Counted from the stretch's first letter, positions 24,101-35,339 are shown. The stretch is 64,000 bases of DNA from Sthenelais limicola (GCA_942159475.1 OW804097.1:57556986-57620985); one strand, 5' to 3'. Notes: a model not told the origin generated them from the sequence alone. A program made the numbers and translations.

Positions 24101-27100
24101 AGCTTATAGGTAAGCTTCACCATAGACCCTATGATACGGGTCTCTATAGCTGTCTCTGGCTTCAACATGCATACAGGTCCGCTAGGCGTCTCCGAGAACT
24201 CCATGTGAACGCTCTCCGGGTAGCTATAGTATGTAAAGCATACTCGACTGTCTGCCAGACTTGCACGGGCAACTACTTCTATTTTCTTTGATGGACCCCG
24301 AATGTCATAAACCTACTTTATAATTACGGTAATACCATATGTCAAAGTGAAGGGAAACATAGGGAGTGGAAAGCTGTCTGAGGGAAACTTCTTAATTAAA
24401 TTAACGTCAAGAGACTCAAATTGGTTTGCTTCGTGTGAGGGGGGCTTATGGGGTAGAAAGCTGGGAAAGCTTAATTCAAGTTGCATAGTAATACACACAC
24501 TAATTCATGTGTGAAAATTAGCTCGTTCCTATGGGTAGAATAAGTAGTTGTTAACAGATGAAAGGACACCGTGTAATGATATTTATTTGAGGTATAATAC
24601 ACCAGGAAGTTGTCTAAATTGACCATATGAATTATTTATACTGATTCATTCATAATTCAAGAAAAGCCAATATTGAATAACGCATGAACAACCTCCGAGG
24701 AAGTGAACATCCATTAAAAATGTTCAAATCGTCATTCTTCTACAGTCTACCAAACGTTCACGTGGCCCTCTACTTTTACCAGTTAGTAGTGAAAACTCCC
24801 CATCCATTAAAAATGTTAAACTTTAAGAAAAGTAACTTGATAAAACCAGGGAGGTATAATCATATTATAAGATAGATAGATACCTCCCTGCTAAAACCAT
24901 AGTTAGAGGCTTCCCGCCCAGGGAATGCTAAATCAAATACAAGCAATTAATTTTATTCGCTATAGTGCATGCTTTGACTTTGATAGTAAATCTGTATTGA
25001 TACGCATGATTGGGACCACCTCGAGGGCAATTAAATATTAAATGCTCTTAGTCAATACATTTGAAATGCGCGTGTTTATACTCTGAATGATTTCAAGGCT
25101 ATCGTTGCCTCGATATCCTCCAAACATTAATTGTTTCTGAACGTTTTATCAGTAGTATTTTTTTTCGTACATTAAGTTTCTTGCTTCTAGTTTATTTTCA
25201 AATCCAATCAAACTACTTACCTTCCATGCTATTTTGTTGCCCTTTGTGTCGTGTTCCAGTGCGATGGGGAAATCTCCTCTTTCGTAGAATTTTCTGAAGT
25301 TGGTTGGGTTTGACGGCCTTGTTCTGAAAGCACCCGCCTTTGGTGGCCCTCCAACCTAAAAGTTAGCATCATTTGGATTAGCGATACCGGTTTCCCAGAA
25401 CAAATATATCTATCTATACTAATTGTCAACAACACTTTTGTTATATTCTAAAAGTTATGTCTTTTTTTAAGACAGACAACAAATAATGTCTTGCTAATAT
25501 TTATAATTTGATGTAATTAATTAGATAACATTGGGTGACTGTTTATTGCGCATGATCGAATTCAATTTACAAGTGATGAATGCAAACATCATCCTAGTAT
25601 ATTCAGGATTTGCAGTGTCCCCAAATTAAATATGACCTTAAAAGCTTAAAATGACCCATGCTTTATATGTGTGATTCGTGTGAACTGAAACATAATGTTA
25701 GTATATATTAAGAAAATCATCAAATCATTTTCATTATAATTTAGAGGTTTTATATCCGTTCTCCTAAATATATTTCTCGATAACTCGATCACCCCTCCCC
25801 CCCCCCCCTCCTCTCTTTCTCTTTAACTAAAACAACTGTTAAAACATGCAGCAATGTAACAGAGAAAAAACTTTCTTATAAATAGATAACTTTGTACAAA
25901 ACTGTCGTAACAGTGATGGGTGAAGGAGATGGTTGAAACAGTGAAAGAGATCAACGAGAACTTTCAACCTCAAACTCGATGAGACGTGAAATTTTCCTGT
26001 TGCCACTCACTTCTTCCGCATTGTCTTGATTCGAGCTGTCCTTTTGATTTGATTTGATCAAAAATGGTAGAAACAACTTTTACTTAATGATATCCCACCT
26101 TTTAAAATCATTTGCCTGATTTGAAATAATCATGCAAAATTAATGCAAGTATCAGGAACCAACTATACCCAAACGCTATTCGACTCATAGCTTAAACATT
26201 AGAACCACTTGGAAAATAATAGAGGAGGTTACAGCAGACATAATCGCAGTGAATGAGTTCTTTTCAGGCATTAATACAATGCATTATGCTGTATTTAAGT
26301 GCATAATACATGTGCTTGTACTTTAGTAAAACACGTGATGATGTATTGTTTCCTACGTACTCTGTATTGCCTACTGATATTAATCTCCCATATTATTTTC
26401 TTAATCCACCCAGAATTGGTTTTGTACACTGAACTCGTTGGATAGTTGCCAATGAGAAATTACTTAAGAAATTAGGTAAGTTTTCTTAAGTTGCATGCAT
26501 TCAGGAATGGCGTGATTTATGGGACCTACACATTTGGTTTAAACTATAGCCTACTTAAATTTACAAATCTTGGAAAATAAAAATTTCATATCTGCCCATG
26601 GCGCTATAATTAAGGTATGGGGTTGAGATTGTCCACATGCATTTTTTTTGTCTTGTTTTACCTAAAGGGATAAATGTGCCTATAGTCAGGACAGTCAGCA
26701 TAGTCAGTTGGACATTGTGATAATTAACGTTAGATGCAAAATAGTTATAAAAAAAATAATAGTAATTGATGGGCAAATTGGAGTGGTAATTCTGAGTGGA
26801 AATGGATGTGTAAGAAAGAATATTAGCTTTGTACTAGGAGCAAGTGATAACACCCTGTTAATTCTCCACACAAACATTATATTCTACAAGAAAATTATTG
26901 ATTCATTGGGGGAAAAAAGATTAATTAACGAAGCCATTGTCCAGTACCAAGCTATATATTATACTAAAGGTTATGTTCCTAAAAGTTAGAATGCCTTAGT
27001 AGATGATTAGCTTGAGACAGTCCTAATAACTTATATAAGAGAAAAATCAAGCACACCACCTCTAAAAAATACTTACTTCTGATGGTAGTAGACCGGGCTT

Positions 27101-28066
27101 TAAAAAGAAAATACTGTTTAGTCAGGTATTTGGCAGTCGTGAATAAAACCCCTAAATTCTACATTTATCCTAGCATTTTAGTAAAACAATCCACCTTATC
27201 CACTATTTGTTATTTTTATATTCTTTTTTTTTTCCAGTGGTAGAATACGACTATACGTGTGATAAATAATTGATTGGATGTATTATGGGTACTACATAGT
27301 TGTGTAGCCTACACATATTAAACACTACTGATAGTTAAATGCCATAAAGAAGTAGAAACTTTCCCATAAACCCATCTGAGTGGCGCAGTGTTTATACGAA
27401 ATAAAATTACTTGAGTAATGACCCTTATACTTACTATGAATAGATAGGCTAGTATATTTTGTAATTTCGGGGGGAAAACTCCCGGAGTAGGCCTAACACT
27501 TCGTTCTTATTCTGGAGCCTCAACTCCGAGTTTAAATTATTCAAAAAACATCATACACAATCCAATGCCACAAATAACCATAAGGCATAACTAGCCTATG
27601 TGCGAACAATAGTAAATCAATTTTAAATTAAAACTCAATATAATAATCACATTTGTAACCAAAATTGGGATGCATATTTATATCAACACTTATTCTCATA
27701 TTTGTATGTCAGTACAATGCATTCCGTTAGAGGAATAACAGGAGAACGGGCCTACTTCACCGTTCCTAAGGATCTTCATTCACAACAATCGTTCACAAAA
27801 CACAAATCACTGACTCCCACTACTCCAGTAGGCACAGTAATTAATGCAAACCTTCCAGTGATCGGAAGTCATAAAATGGTTTCCTAAACGTTGATTATTT
27901 CATAGATCGAATACTTAGTTCATTCAAGTAGCACAAATGGATAACAACATTTTTCGTACCAATAAACAAGTAAAATCATGAACATCAAACTTACTTCGAT
28001 TCTGTTGGCTCTGGCGGTGAAGGCGTGGTGAGAGGCCCGTTGCTGGTTACAGGTAACAGATGCCAT
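11954..28066 (-). CDS. PACRG: PACRG, parkin co-regulated gene protein (5 coding exons, complete)
   Basis: Five exons join in phase to 690 bases, a 229-residue protein close to the family length. Exons (plus-strand coordinates): 27995-28066, 25221-25355, 21646-21817, 13462-13611, 11954-12114; all introns are GT-AG. The core is strongly like vertebrate PACRG: a Phe-Arg-Lys-Phe-Tyr-Glu-Arg-Gly-Asp motif in exon 2, Leu-Asp-Tyr-His-His-Tyr-Leu-Pro in exon 3, Val-Pro-Tyr-Tyr-Arg-Gln-Ile-Leu in exon 4 and a C-terminal Tyr-Glu-Ser-Cys-Asn-Leu-Asn. PACRG is a helical-repeat protein that, with CFAP20, forms the inner junction between A and B tubules of ciliary doublet microtubules. Here its neighbour, transcribed divergently from 690 bp away, is MRPS15 rather than parkin. 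Intron 3 (8 kb) is swollen by nested mobile elements. No break is seen, so the gene looks functional. Confidence 0.97.
12115..13461 (-). other. PACRG intron 4
   Basis: AT-rich intron with no recognised element; splice sites on the minus strand are GTAAGT and TTTCAG. Confidence 0.8.
13462..13611 (-). CDS. PACRG: PACRG coding exon 4
   Basis: 150 bases between a CTGCAG acceptor and a GTAAGT donor. Encodes the helical segment with Leu-Lys-Val-Leu-Gln-His-Leu and [10 protein letters not shown]. Confidence 0.96.
15118..15870. repeat. Cluster of degenerate CACACATNCACGAATT motifs
   Basis: The motif CACACAT-N-CACGAATT or close forms occurs near 15134, 15236, 15296, 15688 and 15790. The perfect palindrome GAATTCGTACGAATTC is at 15152-15167, with 15 of its 16 bases repeated at 15181. 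Spacing is irregular, so this is a decayed repeat rather than a satellite. Origin not recognised. Confidence 0.5.
16050..16140. repeat. MITE-like repeat X, left part (interrupted copy)
   Basis: Contains GGGTGCCTACGTCGGGGCAAGG at about 16067 and continues to TTCATATGG at 16140. The rest of this copy resumes at 19515. An uninterrupted relative lies at 60170-60430. The terminal motif GTGCCTACGTCGGGG and its complement at the other side suggest short terminal inverted repeats. Confidence 0.65.
16478..16555 (+). repeat. 39-bp tandem duplication in the LINE
   Basis: The unit starting ATTCTAAACGAGATCCTTAG occurs at 16478-16516 and again at 16517-16555, differing only in the last bases. It lies at the start of the recognisable LINE coding sequence. 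Confidence 0.9.
16480..19046 (+). pseudogene. Non-LTR retrotransposon (LINE) reverse transcriptase, 5'-truncated and broken
   Basis: Coding sequence is readable from about 16490 to the stop at 18628-18630. The first part (linker between endonuclease and RT) is open to a TAA at 16928-16930, then continues in the same frame to 17398. A frameshift near 17370 moves to the frame open at 17557-18630. RT motifs: [11 protein letters not shown] near 17563, Gly-Val-Pro-Gln-Gly near 17740 and Tyr-Ala-Asp-Asp-Thr near 17831. No endonuclease remains upstream, so the copy is 5' truncated as LINEs often are. The 3' end is marked by AATAAA and tandem TTATC units at 19022-19045. It resembles the CR1/L2/Jockey group, but the clade is not certain. 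Confidence 0.88.
19022..19045 (+). repeat. TTATC tandem tail at the LINE 3' end
   Basis: Four to five TTATC units in a row close the LINE. Short tandem tails instead of poly(A) are typical of several LINE clades. Confidence 0.75.
19515..19660. repeat. MITE-like repeat X, right part
   Basis: Resumes the copy broken at 16140: GGTCAGAATTTGAAGTC, CATTGCTCAATA, CCCGACGTAGGCACCTGC and ATTTTAGCCAAATT all match the copy at 60290-60425. Confidence 0.7.
21646..21817 (-). CDS. PACRG: PACRG coding exon 3
   Basis: 172 bases, 57 codons plus one base. Encodes [10 protein letters not shown] and [11 protein letters not shown]. Ends at a GTAAGT donor. Confidence 0.96.
21818..25220 (-). other. PACRG intron 2
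   Basis: AT-rich, no recognised gene. A short hairpin CAGGGAGGTA/TACCTCCCTG (24847-24856 and 24881-24890) is flanked by TAAAACCA on both sides, like a tiny inverted-repeat insertion. Confidence 0.7.
25221..25355 (-). CDS. PACRG: PACRG coding exon 2
   Basis: 45 codons, phase 0 at both ends, flanked by TTTTAG acceptor and GTAAGT donor. Encodes the conserved [12 protein letters not shown] segment. Confidence 0.95.
25356..27994 (-). other. PACRG intron 1
   Basis: AT-rich intron with a C-rich run near 25793-25812 and no recognised element or exon. ORFs of 60-93 codons here show no coding features. Confidence 0.7.
27995..28066 (-). CDS. PACRG: PACRG coding exon 1
   Basis: 24 codons from the ATG at 28066-28064 to a GTAAGT donor, phase 0. 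The N-terminus is variable in the family; the Ala-Asn-Arg-Ile-Glu end runs into the conserved part in exon 2. Confidence 0.85.
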
Positions 28067-28756
28067 TTTGATCTGTGTTGTGTTTCCTTCCAATTAAATA
28101 ATTTCAACCAAATGTCTTACTGTTTCCTCTTTAACATCTAATGGTTTTCTGGTGGATATGATGTCGCGCCAACAGAGCTTCTTACCACTTAATAACCTGT
28201 ATCCTGTCCGCACGCTCCAGTTCGGCAGTAAGCGGTCTCGACATAAACTTGCCTGTCACCAAGGTCTGTTGTTACCCGTATGTTACCCAAGCACGGCTTC
28301 TCTGTCGTCATGGAGATCGGTAGCATTCGGTAAATTCCGTACAAGCTCGGGCTATCCCATAAATCCCTATTCAACATGGCGTCCCCCGTACGGGAGATAT
28401 GTCGCGTTATGAATCGACATTGAAAACTTTTGTGTGTACGAAAAATGACACATCTCTTTCTTAGTTAATGATCTAAAGCTACGTAAACTGTAGATTTAAT
28501 CTAACAAAACAATATTCCGTATTTAAAATATTTTGTTTGGAAGTCTGTTCCTACCGATTCATTTCTACGACACAACTAAATTTTAAAATGGCGGCCTCCA
28601 TCATGTCCATGTTTCTGTTTTGAAGCGCCGGACGGACAAGGGCAAACCATTTGGTCTTCTTATTTCTACTGGCGCCTTCATATTTCTACTGGCGCCTTCA
28701 ATTTGGCAATCTGTTTAGCTTTTAGTCAGCTTCAAGGTTAAATCCCTGATTTTACA
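28067..28756. promoter_or_regulatory. Probable bidirectional promoter between PACRG and MRPS15
   Basis: 690 bp between the divergent start codons. It contains AAAATGGCGGC at 28585-28595, a full match to the YY1 consensus, and a related CAACATGGCG at 28372. A 20-bp unit starting TATTTCTACTGGCGCCTTCA is tandemly doubled at 28661-28700. No TATA box is placed convincingly. It is somewhat richer in GC and CpG than the introns around it. Confidence 0.6.
28661..28700. repeat. 20-bp perfect tandem duplication in the promoter
   Basis: TATTTCTACTGGCGCCTTCA occurs twice with no spacer, 56 bases before the MRPS15 ATG. It holds the palindrome GGCGCC, so a binding site may be doubled. Confidence 0.9.
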
Positions 28757-28919
28757 ATGGCGCAGAAGATGACTGCCCTATCGGGCTTGTTCACTCGATC
28801 TTTGACTATGTCGCTCACCCGAGGCCGAGTGTCTGCTCCTCGGCCTCGATCTTCTGTCCCTACCTTGTGGACTGGGAGTTCTGAGCCTCATTACTTGCCT
28901 AGTGGTCAAAATATATCAG
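28757..28919 (+). CDS. MRPS15: MRPS15 exon 1 (targeting peptide)
   Basis: Starts at ATG 28757 (another in-frame ATG at 28769) and ends at a TCAG|GTAAAG donor, 54 codons plus one base. The composition fits import into mitochondria. Confidence 0.75.
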
Positions 28920-31900
28920 GTAAAGACAGTTTGCTATAAACAAAGAAATCCGACGGCTTCTTTTGATAACTACATTGGTTTATATATTATGTGTCAAACT
29001 CTAGAAAATAGATTGTTCTAAGATTTAACTAAATGATTGATTGGCGTGAAAATTATATAATTGTTAGCCATCTTAGACAACCTCAGGGCTCTCAAGTTGT
29101 GAGATCAGAAATGCGTGAGATGCCTGGCGAGCGTAGCGAGCCACCCAGCCAGCTGGGGGTTTGGGGGGCGCTGTAACTGTAAGCCCTCCGGAAAAAAATT
29201 GGATTTTAGTCAATGAAAAGGCCATTTTAGGGCCAACATTTAATCATGCAATTCCACATTATGTTGTGTATATTTATGATGGTGCAGGGTTCTCGCCAGC
29301 AAAAATTGGTGGTTCAAGGAATCAAGCCTCCATCTAGGGGGCGGGGGTTTAGGGAGAGTTCCCAGGGAATATTTTGGCAAAAATAAGTGCTGATTTTTTG
29401 GGCCATTAGGGCATAAAGATACCCAAGATGAAACTTTATTTTAATCGTCCTAGACCTATACATGTATAGACTACATATTACCAGTGTTCATTAATAATTA
29501 TCGAGGGATGTCACTGGAGTGTGAAGTAACATTTAAGCAAATCTACCATTTGGTCATCATTTGACCCTAAAATTGTCACTTGCTTATCAAAGTAAGGTAG
29601 GTCGCATGTATATCTTATGCCCAGGTCGATGTGTTCGAGATATGATAATGGATTGGAAAACCCTTATTATGGTTTTTATTTAGGTATTTTTTTTATTTGA
29701 TCACTAGCTTTCGGGCTATGGTGTGCCCTTCATCAGGTCATCGTTTTGTTTTTTTTAAAGATTTTATTTTCACTTGGTTACCAACTCCCCTTTCCGGGGT
29801 TAGTTCTGTTGGGCCAAGTTTGAAAAAATGCTGTACATTACAATTTCCAATGTTCTTTCGTTATACATATGTCCATGTTCTATTATTATATTTTATATCT
29901 CTAGTCTACAGTTAAAAAATAATAAAATACAAAAAACAGGTATTTATCTTAAGAGAATAAGAAAAGAGAGAAAGAAAGGATAAAAGAAATAAAATGCAAC
30001 GATATTCACTGTGCCACTCAGACAACATAGTGTGGAGTGTTAGTGATAATTTGATTCTAGTTTTGGTATGTACAGGCTTCATTTGCCACTCAGACTCATT
30101 ATGGTGGAGTGTTATGAATTCTGTTTTACTTCATGGGGGGAAAAAATATACAGGTATATCAGGTGTGTGGGTTTTGTTGATGGTGGAATTGCTGTACAGA
30201 TACTCAATATGTGATTATTTGCAGGACTGTTATTTGTGTGAGCATATTAGGCTATGTAGGAAGGAGACTTATGATTTTGTTATATGAAGAGGCTATTTAG
30301 CCATTCTTTTTGATTAGATTTTAGTGTTTCAATAGTTCCTATATTTCTTTGTCTGGGTGTTAATTCATTCCATGCATTTGCACATGCGTTTAAACTTATT
30401 TTACAATTGATCCTTGATCCTGGCTACTCCATTATCTGTTTCTATTCGTTTACTATGGATCTATGGCATAATAAGAATAACGAAATATGTTGGGAACTAT
30501 AAATGTCAGTGTCATAATATGTGGAATATAAAATCCAGGCCTGGAAAAAAACTAAACAGGAGTGACGAATATATAGTAGAAATGTATATATATATCCTAA
30601 TATCGGAGATTTTTTGGTATTTCATATGTCATTTAAATGAATTTGCGACGAAAAAACAGATAAGTAATTTTTTATCCAGATGTAACTTTATGCGTGAGAT
30701 TTTGAAGGTTTAGCGTGAGAGCGTGAGATATTGGCTAAATGCGTGTGTCACACGCAAAATGCGTGAGACTTGAGCTGCAAGCTAGTATATTAGCAGTGTA
30801 TTACTAGGTTGTCAATTGGACTCGCTAGAATCAGGGCAGCTGAAAGTTCTCTAGTTTGCCCAGACAAAATACTCAAGCAATGCCTGTCATATATATGTGT
30901 CCTTAATCAGTAACCTTTTGTGCTGCTTACGGTAGTTTCTTGGGAGAGGATGTGCACAACAACACAGAGAACTGGTTGGTTTATTATCAGCAAAACCTTT
31001 CCATTCTCTTCTGGATATTGAATCATAGCACCCCAAGTTGTTTATGTCTCATTGCGCATGCCCCAAAGTATGTAAATGAGCAAAAAAAAACGGTGCAAGT
31101 ACGTCTAAAAAACAGATGTAAGGTCACGTTTTAGGACTCGGTTACAACATTAGGGCAAAACGTATGCATGGGCCCGTTGCAACCTCTCTCAGGCAGTTGT
31201 TGTTTTTTGCCATTTCATACAGTGGAAACAAAATGTCTCACTTGCCGTTTTTTTGTGTAGAGCAGGTGAAAACTCTGCCCGCAGTTAATTAATTCTTCAC
31301 ATCAAGCATTGAAAGGTAACAAGTAGGGAGATAAGACATTAAACATTGATTTTATTATCATAGTGAAGGGTTATAAACTTCTGCAAGTCTACACAAACTA
31401 CAGCAATTCCACCTTCCCCGTTTCAAGCGCTTCTTTTCCATAGCCCTGATAGTGATAGTGAAGGGCTATGATCGTAGCTATATAATTGTAGGCTTCTGCA
31501 CTTCTTTAATTTAATTTTCTTTAATTTTTTTAAAACAAATTTTATTGACAATTTCACATTCGTGAAACGATTTATGTTTCACTCTTCTTTACTTCAGAGT
31601 TTAAAACCCAGTACCGTACCGGGTATTTCATTGTTATTTCTCTTTCCCAGCCCTACCAGCATGTTTCATTCAAAGCCAAAGATTCTACAATCGCAAGAAA
31701 ACAACAAGAGTTCCACCGACAAAGCCAGCAAAATTTGATTATTCAGGTAAGCATACTTTTTATTTTTGATCAATTTGTACGGTCGCTATAGATTTAAACC
31801 TTCACTTAATTTAGTGGGCTCTGACTGTGGGGATGCCCACAAAAATGTATTATTAACTTTAAGATACCATGGTGTGACGTGTGTTCTAACATACCATTCA

Positions 31901-34310
31901 CAGTGGTCCTGTTCATATACACACTGTCATCACAACTTGGTAAACCTGATACGGTACTATTCTCAAAGTCCTTTCCTTTCTAACCCAGCGTTTTAACTTT
32001 TGAATTTTGATTTGACATGTTAACCTATACAAGCGGGGCAATGATAGTTGAGTCAAATGTCCCCAATCATGTAACAATAGATAAGGTTGGGTTAGCCTGA
32101 TATTTGCGTTCTCATTTTTTCCACAGGGGACTTGGATTATACGCTACCATCAGTGGATGCATCCGAACCCAAAGTTGCTTTTGAGAATGTGGAAGAGTTG
32201 AAGACGTAGGTCCATATCCATTTGATTTCAAATACCTTTGTCCAACAGTAGATAGTTTTTCCAAATCTCTTTATAAGATGCCTTGATGACTGAGATTTTT
32301 GTTTCCCTTACAGTGCGTCGCCTGTGGTTAGGGATATATTTAGTCTGAAATATGCCGGCAGAGTAAGTACAAACTTGTATTTAAAAAATTATATATATTC
32401 ATCTTTTATGTAATTGATTGTGAGGAATTAAATGTTCTATAATAAGCAAGCACTTATGAATAATTCAACTGGATATACATTGTTTAATATGGACTTCCTG
32501 TTCGTTTCCAGAAAGAGTCGTTTGCAAAACAAGTGAAAGGCGTCGTTGAAAGAGTGAGAGAACATCCTGCAGATCTGAGATCTTTAGAAGTTAAAAGTGT
32601 GTACCATTGAACTTTCCTTATTAATCTAATTTGATCAATAAATGAATGGATTCTCAGAATAATTTTTAGGACAGATGCGCCACAATTATTAGCCAAAAAT
32701 GTGTTCCCCACACTCCATAATCAATTTAAAATTAATTTCCATTATGACCCACACCCCGTAGTTAAGAACATACTGGAAGGCCTGGATTAATATTCAGAAG
32801 TATGACTCCTATTTGTATGACACTCTTAGGTATAAATAAACATTTTTTGAATTGAATAAACTTGAATTGGATAATGCTTAAAAACAATATTTGAGTGTTT
32901 CAAGATTTTATTTTGAAACCGAGCATGTTTGAAACAAAAATGTCCCATTCATGGATATCTCTCTGAATCAACATTATATGTATTTCATAATTATTTGTTA
33001 TTCACAGTCGCTGAGGAAACAATACAACTGAGAAACCAAGTTCATCATATGAGTCAATTCAGAAAGGTATGTTAAAACTCACTTAGACATTTTTATCATG
33101 ATGTACCCTTACAAATATCCACCTGGAGAGTTAGGTAGTGTTGGAAACACTCACCCTGTGGTGCCACTTTCTCATATGCCCTACTAAATATGGCTATGTG
33201 AGAGTAAAGCAGTACGATCGTAGTAACCGCTTTAGTCGGACGTTCTTCTTATACGCTCCAACCTTTATTACGAATTTATCAATATATGCATAGCTAGTAC
33301 TGTTTTGAGGAAGGGTATATTAGCTATTAAGCCTATTCAATTTACACTCACTTTTCGTGAGAGAGAACGAGGGAGGTATTCGAAGTTCTATGGGGGGGGG
33401 GGGGGGATATTTATTCATGACTTTTATCAGCGAAATATCATTTCGTCCCATGAATTGGTTTATGTTCATATAATTCCTTAACTTATTTATTCTTCCTTTA
33501 TGATTCAGGACAAAATCTGCAAGAAATACCTAATTCAACGTATCCAGCGCCGGAATAAAAATCTGAGGATCCTCAGATCTCGCGATATGGAAAAGTTCAG
33601 CTGGCTTTTGGAAGAACTAAAAATTAAATATCTCCCACTGAAACCCAACTATCAGAATAAGAAACTCTCCAAGAGGGCCACTCGCAAGAAGATAGCTAGG
33701 GATGGTTTCTTCACAGCTAAAAAAGACAAACTTTTAGAACTCGAGTAAGTTCCCCGAAAAAATGTTTTATTTGATTTCAGTCTTCTCCATATTAATCGTC
33801 ATCATCTGTGGACTTAAAAAAACATTTTACAGTTTCCCTTTTAATTAAAAAGGGTTGCCATATCGCATATTTTTGTTATGCACCTAGATTCTTTAAATAC
33901 GCCCCCCCCCCCCCCCACACACACACACAACAAAAAATGTGTCTGAATCTTCTATCTGTTTATTTCTTATTATAAGAGATGTATAATATAGATCTTTACC
34001 AAGAAGTCATGGCCGGCAATTGTTCTTAGTGTATTTCATATTTTTGTTGCTCTATTTTTTCAGGAAACAGATAAAAGAGGAACGGAAGAAGTTTGATTTA
34101 GAGAAGGCAGAGGAGCTTAGTAAAATAGAGGCGGAACTGAAATCAATGGGCATCGAAGAAATGGAGTCTGTTGAATCGGTCGTTAAAAGTCTGGGTATGG
34201 AAAATCTGCTTGAGCCTAAAGAAATGCGCAGGAAACGAAGATATGCAATTCTGGCCAAGAAATTCGAACTTTGGGAGCAGAATAAGAATAAAGAAGTAGT
34301 TCAAACATAA
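28757..34310 (+). CDS. MRPS15: MRPS15, mitochondrial ribosomal protein uS15m (8 exons, complete)
   Basis: Eight exons join in phase to 1014 bases, 337 residues: 28757-28919, 31651-31746, 32127-32205, 32314-32362, 32512-32596, 33008-33066, 33509-33744, 34064-34310. The first exon is Arg/Ser/Thr-rich without acidic residues until late, like a mitochondrial targeting peptide. Exons 4-7 match uS15m: an Arg-Asp-Ile-Phe-Ser-Leu block, a Asp-Leu-Arg-Ser-Leu-Glu helix start, then Asp-Lys-X2-Lys-Lys-Tyr-Leu and the Lys/Arg-rich helix that binds small-subunit rRNA. The C-terminal exon is a charged helix. The protein acts in the mitochondrial small subunit. It is longer than the human protein (257), mainly at the ends. 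AATAAA is at 34405-34410. No breaks were seen. Confidence 0.9.
28920..31650 (+). other. MRPS15 intron 1, with dispersed repeats
   Basis: 2.7 kb. Near 29115-29165 is GCGAGCGTAGCGAGCC with a G-rich block, next to GCGTGAGA motifs that recur at 30705-30770 and at 42760-42820 (GAGCGTGAGATA, TGCGTGAG). 29530-29580 carries ACCATTTGGTCATCATTTGACCCTAAAA, present inverted at 36060-36100. ORFs at 29697-30713 lie in T-rich repeat DNA and show no coding features. Confidence 0.6.
31651..31746 (+). CDS. MRPS15: MRPS15 exon 2
   Basis: 96 bases between TTTCCCAG and GTAAGC, in phase with exon 1 and exon 3. Encodes a basic linker. Confidence 0.8.
32127..32205 (+). CDS. MRPS15: MRPS15 exon 3
   Basis: 79 bases after TTCCACAG, ending before GTAGGT. 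Encodes an acidic segment leading to the conserved domain. Confidence 0.8.
32314..32362 (+). CDS. MRPS15: MRPS15 exon 4
   Basis: 49 bases; Val-Val-Arg-Asp-Ile-Phe-Ser-Leu aligns with the vertebrate uS15m motif. GTAAGT donor. Confidence 0.85.
32512..32596 (+). CDS. MRPS15: MRPS15 exon 5
   Basis: 85 bases; Ala-Asp-Leu-Arg-Ser-Leu-Glu marks the start of the S15 fold. The donor is GTGTGT, weaker than the others. Confidence 0.85.
33008..33066 (+). CDS. MRPS15: MRPS15 exon 6
   Basis: 59 bases; encodes the helix before the Asp-Lys pair of the S15 signature. Donor GTATGT. Confidence 0.85.
33392..33406 (+). repeat. G15 homopolymer in MRPS15 intron 6
   Basis: Fifteen G in a row, about 100 bases before exon 7. 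Complementary in the transcript to the C15 run at 33902-33916. Confidence 0.95.
33509..33744 (+). CDS. MRPS15: MRPS15 exon 7 (rRNA-binding core)
   Basis: 236 bases; encodes the Lys/Arg-rich core helices of uS15. Flanked upstream by a 15-G run and downstream by a 15-C run in the introns. Confidence 0.9.
33902..33916 (+). repeat. C15 homopolymer followed by CA repeat in MRPS15 intron 7
   Basis: Fifteen C in a row, then AC repeats to about 33928. It lies about 160 bases after exon 7. Confidence 0.95.
34064..34310 (+). CDS. MRPS15: MRPS15 exon 8 with stop
   Basis: 247 bases from TTTTCAG to TAA at 34308-34310. Encodes a long charged helix, Glu-rich then basic. Confidence 0.88.
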
Positions 34311-34404
34311 ACATAGCTTTTCGTAGTATGTATGTCATAATCCAAATTATTACCGTTGTTCCCTGCTATCATTAAGTGAACAAATATGTGTACAGAATAC
34401 CGAA

Positions 34405-34410
34405 AATAAA
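34405..34410 (+). terminator. MRPS15: MRPS15 poly(A) signal
   Basis: AATAAA 95 bases after the stop codon, the first such motif downstream. Confidence 0.7.
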
Positions 34411-35339
34411 GAAAATATTTATCCTCAACCCTTTATTTGTATGCTTTTATCAGGGTCTCCACAAGTCCTGAAAGCCTGGAATAGGGAGGAAATAAATGTA
34501 CCAGGCCTGGAAACCTGGCCATGATCATGCAGATTGCTTTGAGAGCTTAGACACTTATTCTACATTAAAAATTCTATAAACTTTGAAAATTCGCCTTTAC
34601 ATTTTCATAAGTTCTCAACGTTCTTATACGTTGCCACCATCCTGTCACAGTTGGTATTGCCATTGTTTGTATACTATATAGGAGCAATTCCACCAATTGG
34701 TCGTCATTTAGCCATCCACGACTGAAAATTCTTAATTTTTTAGAATTGCTTCTATTGATTTATTCTTTTTCGTATATAAACTACATATATTGCTGATGTT
34801 ATAGACGAAATTGGGAAGGTTAATGATGAATATTGTAGTCAGGGCAGCCTGATAGAATCTGTGATTAGAATTCTGATACCAAAAGATTGGTACATATTTG
34901 TACATAAATGAGGATTTAAATTAAAAATAAATAAATAGAATATGCAAATAATGTTTTGAACTATTGTGTACCCGATAGGTCTAAACATAAGGGTGCCAAC
35001 ACTTTTTAGTTTGTGAAAATATTCCAATTAGAAGGAAAGTTATAGCCAAATAACCATTCCAATAATTGTAATTATAATGGCAGCGGCAAGGGTGACAGGA
35101 CATTGACCCTCTCTCTGCCTATACATATATATAACCGATTATGTTTGGAATATATATATATACACAAATATATAATATTCATTCCTCTTTGTTTTCTTTT
35201 TAAGTTGACTTGAATGAATAAATGTATTGGTTGTTCATGAAAGATGTATGTGAGTTATGTTTGAGTATTTAGAGGTAAAATCTTTAGAGATTTATGTATA
35301 GATTCTCTGTATGTCCCAACAACACAGTGTCAGTATCAG

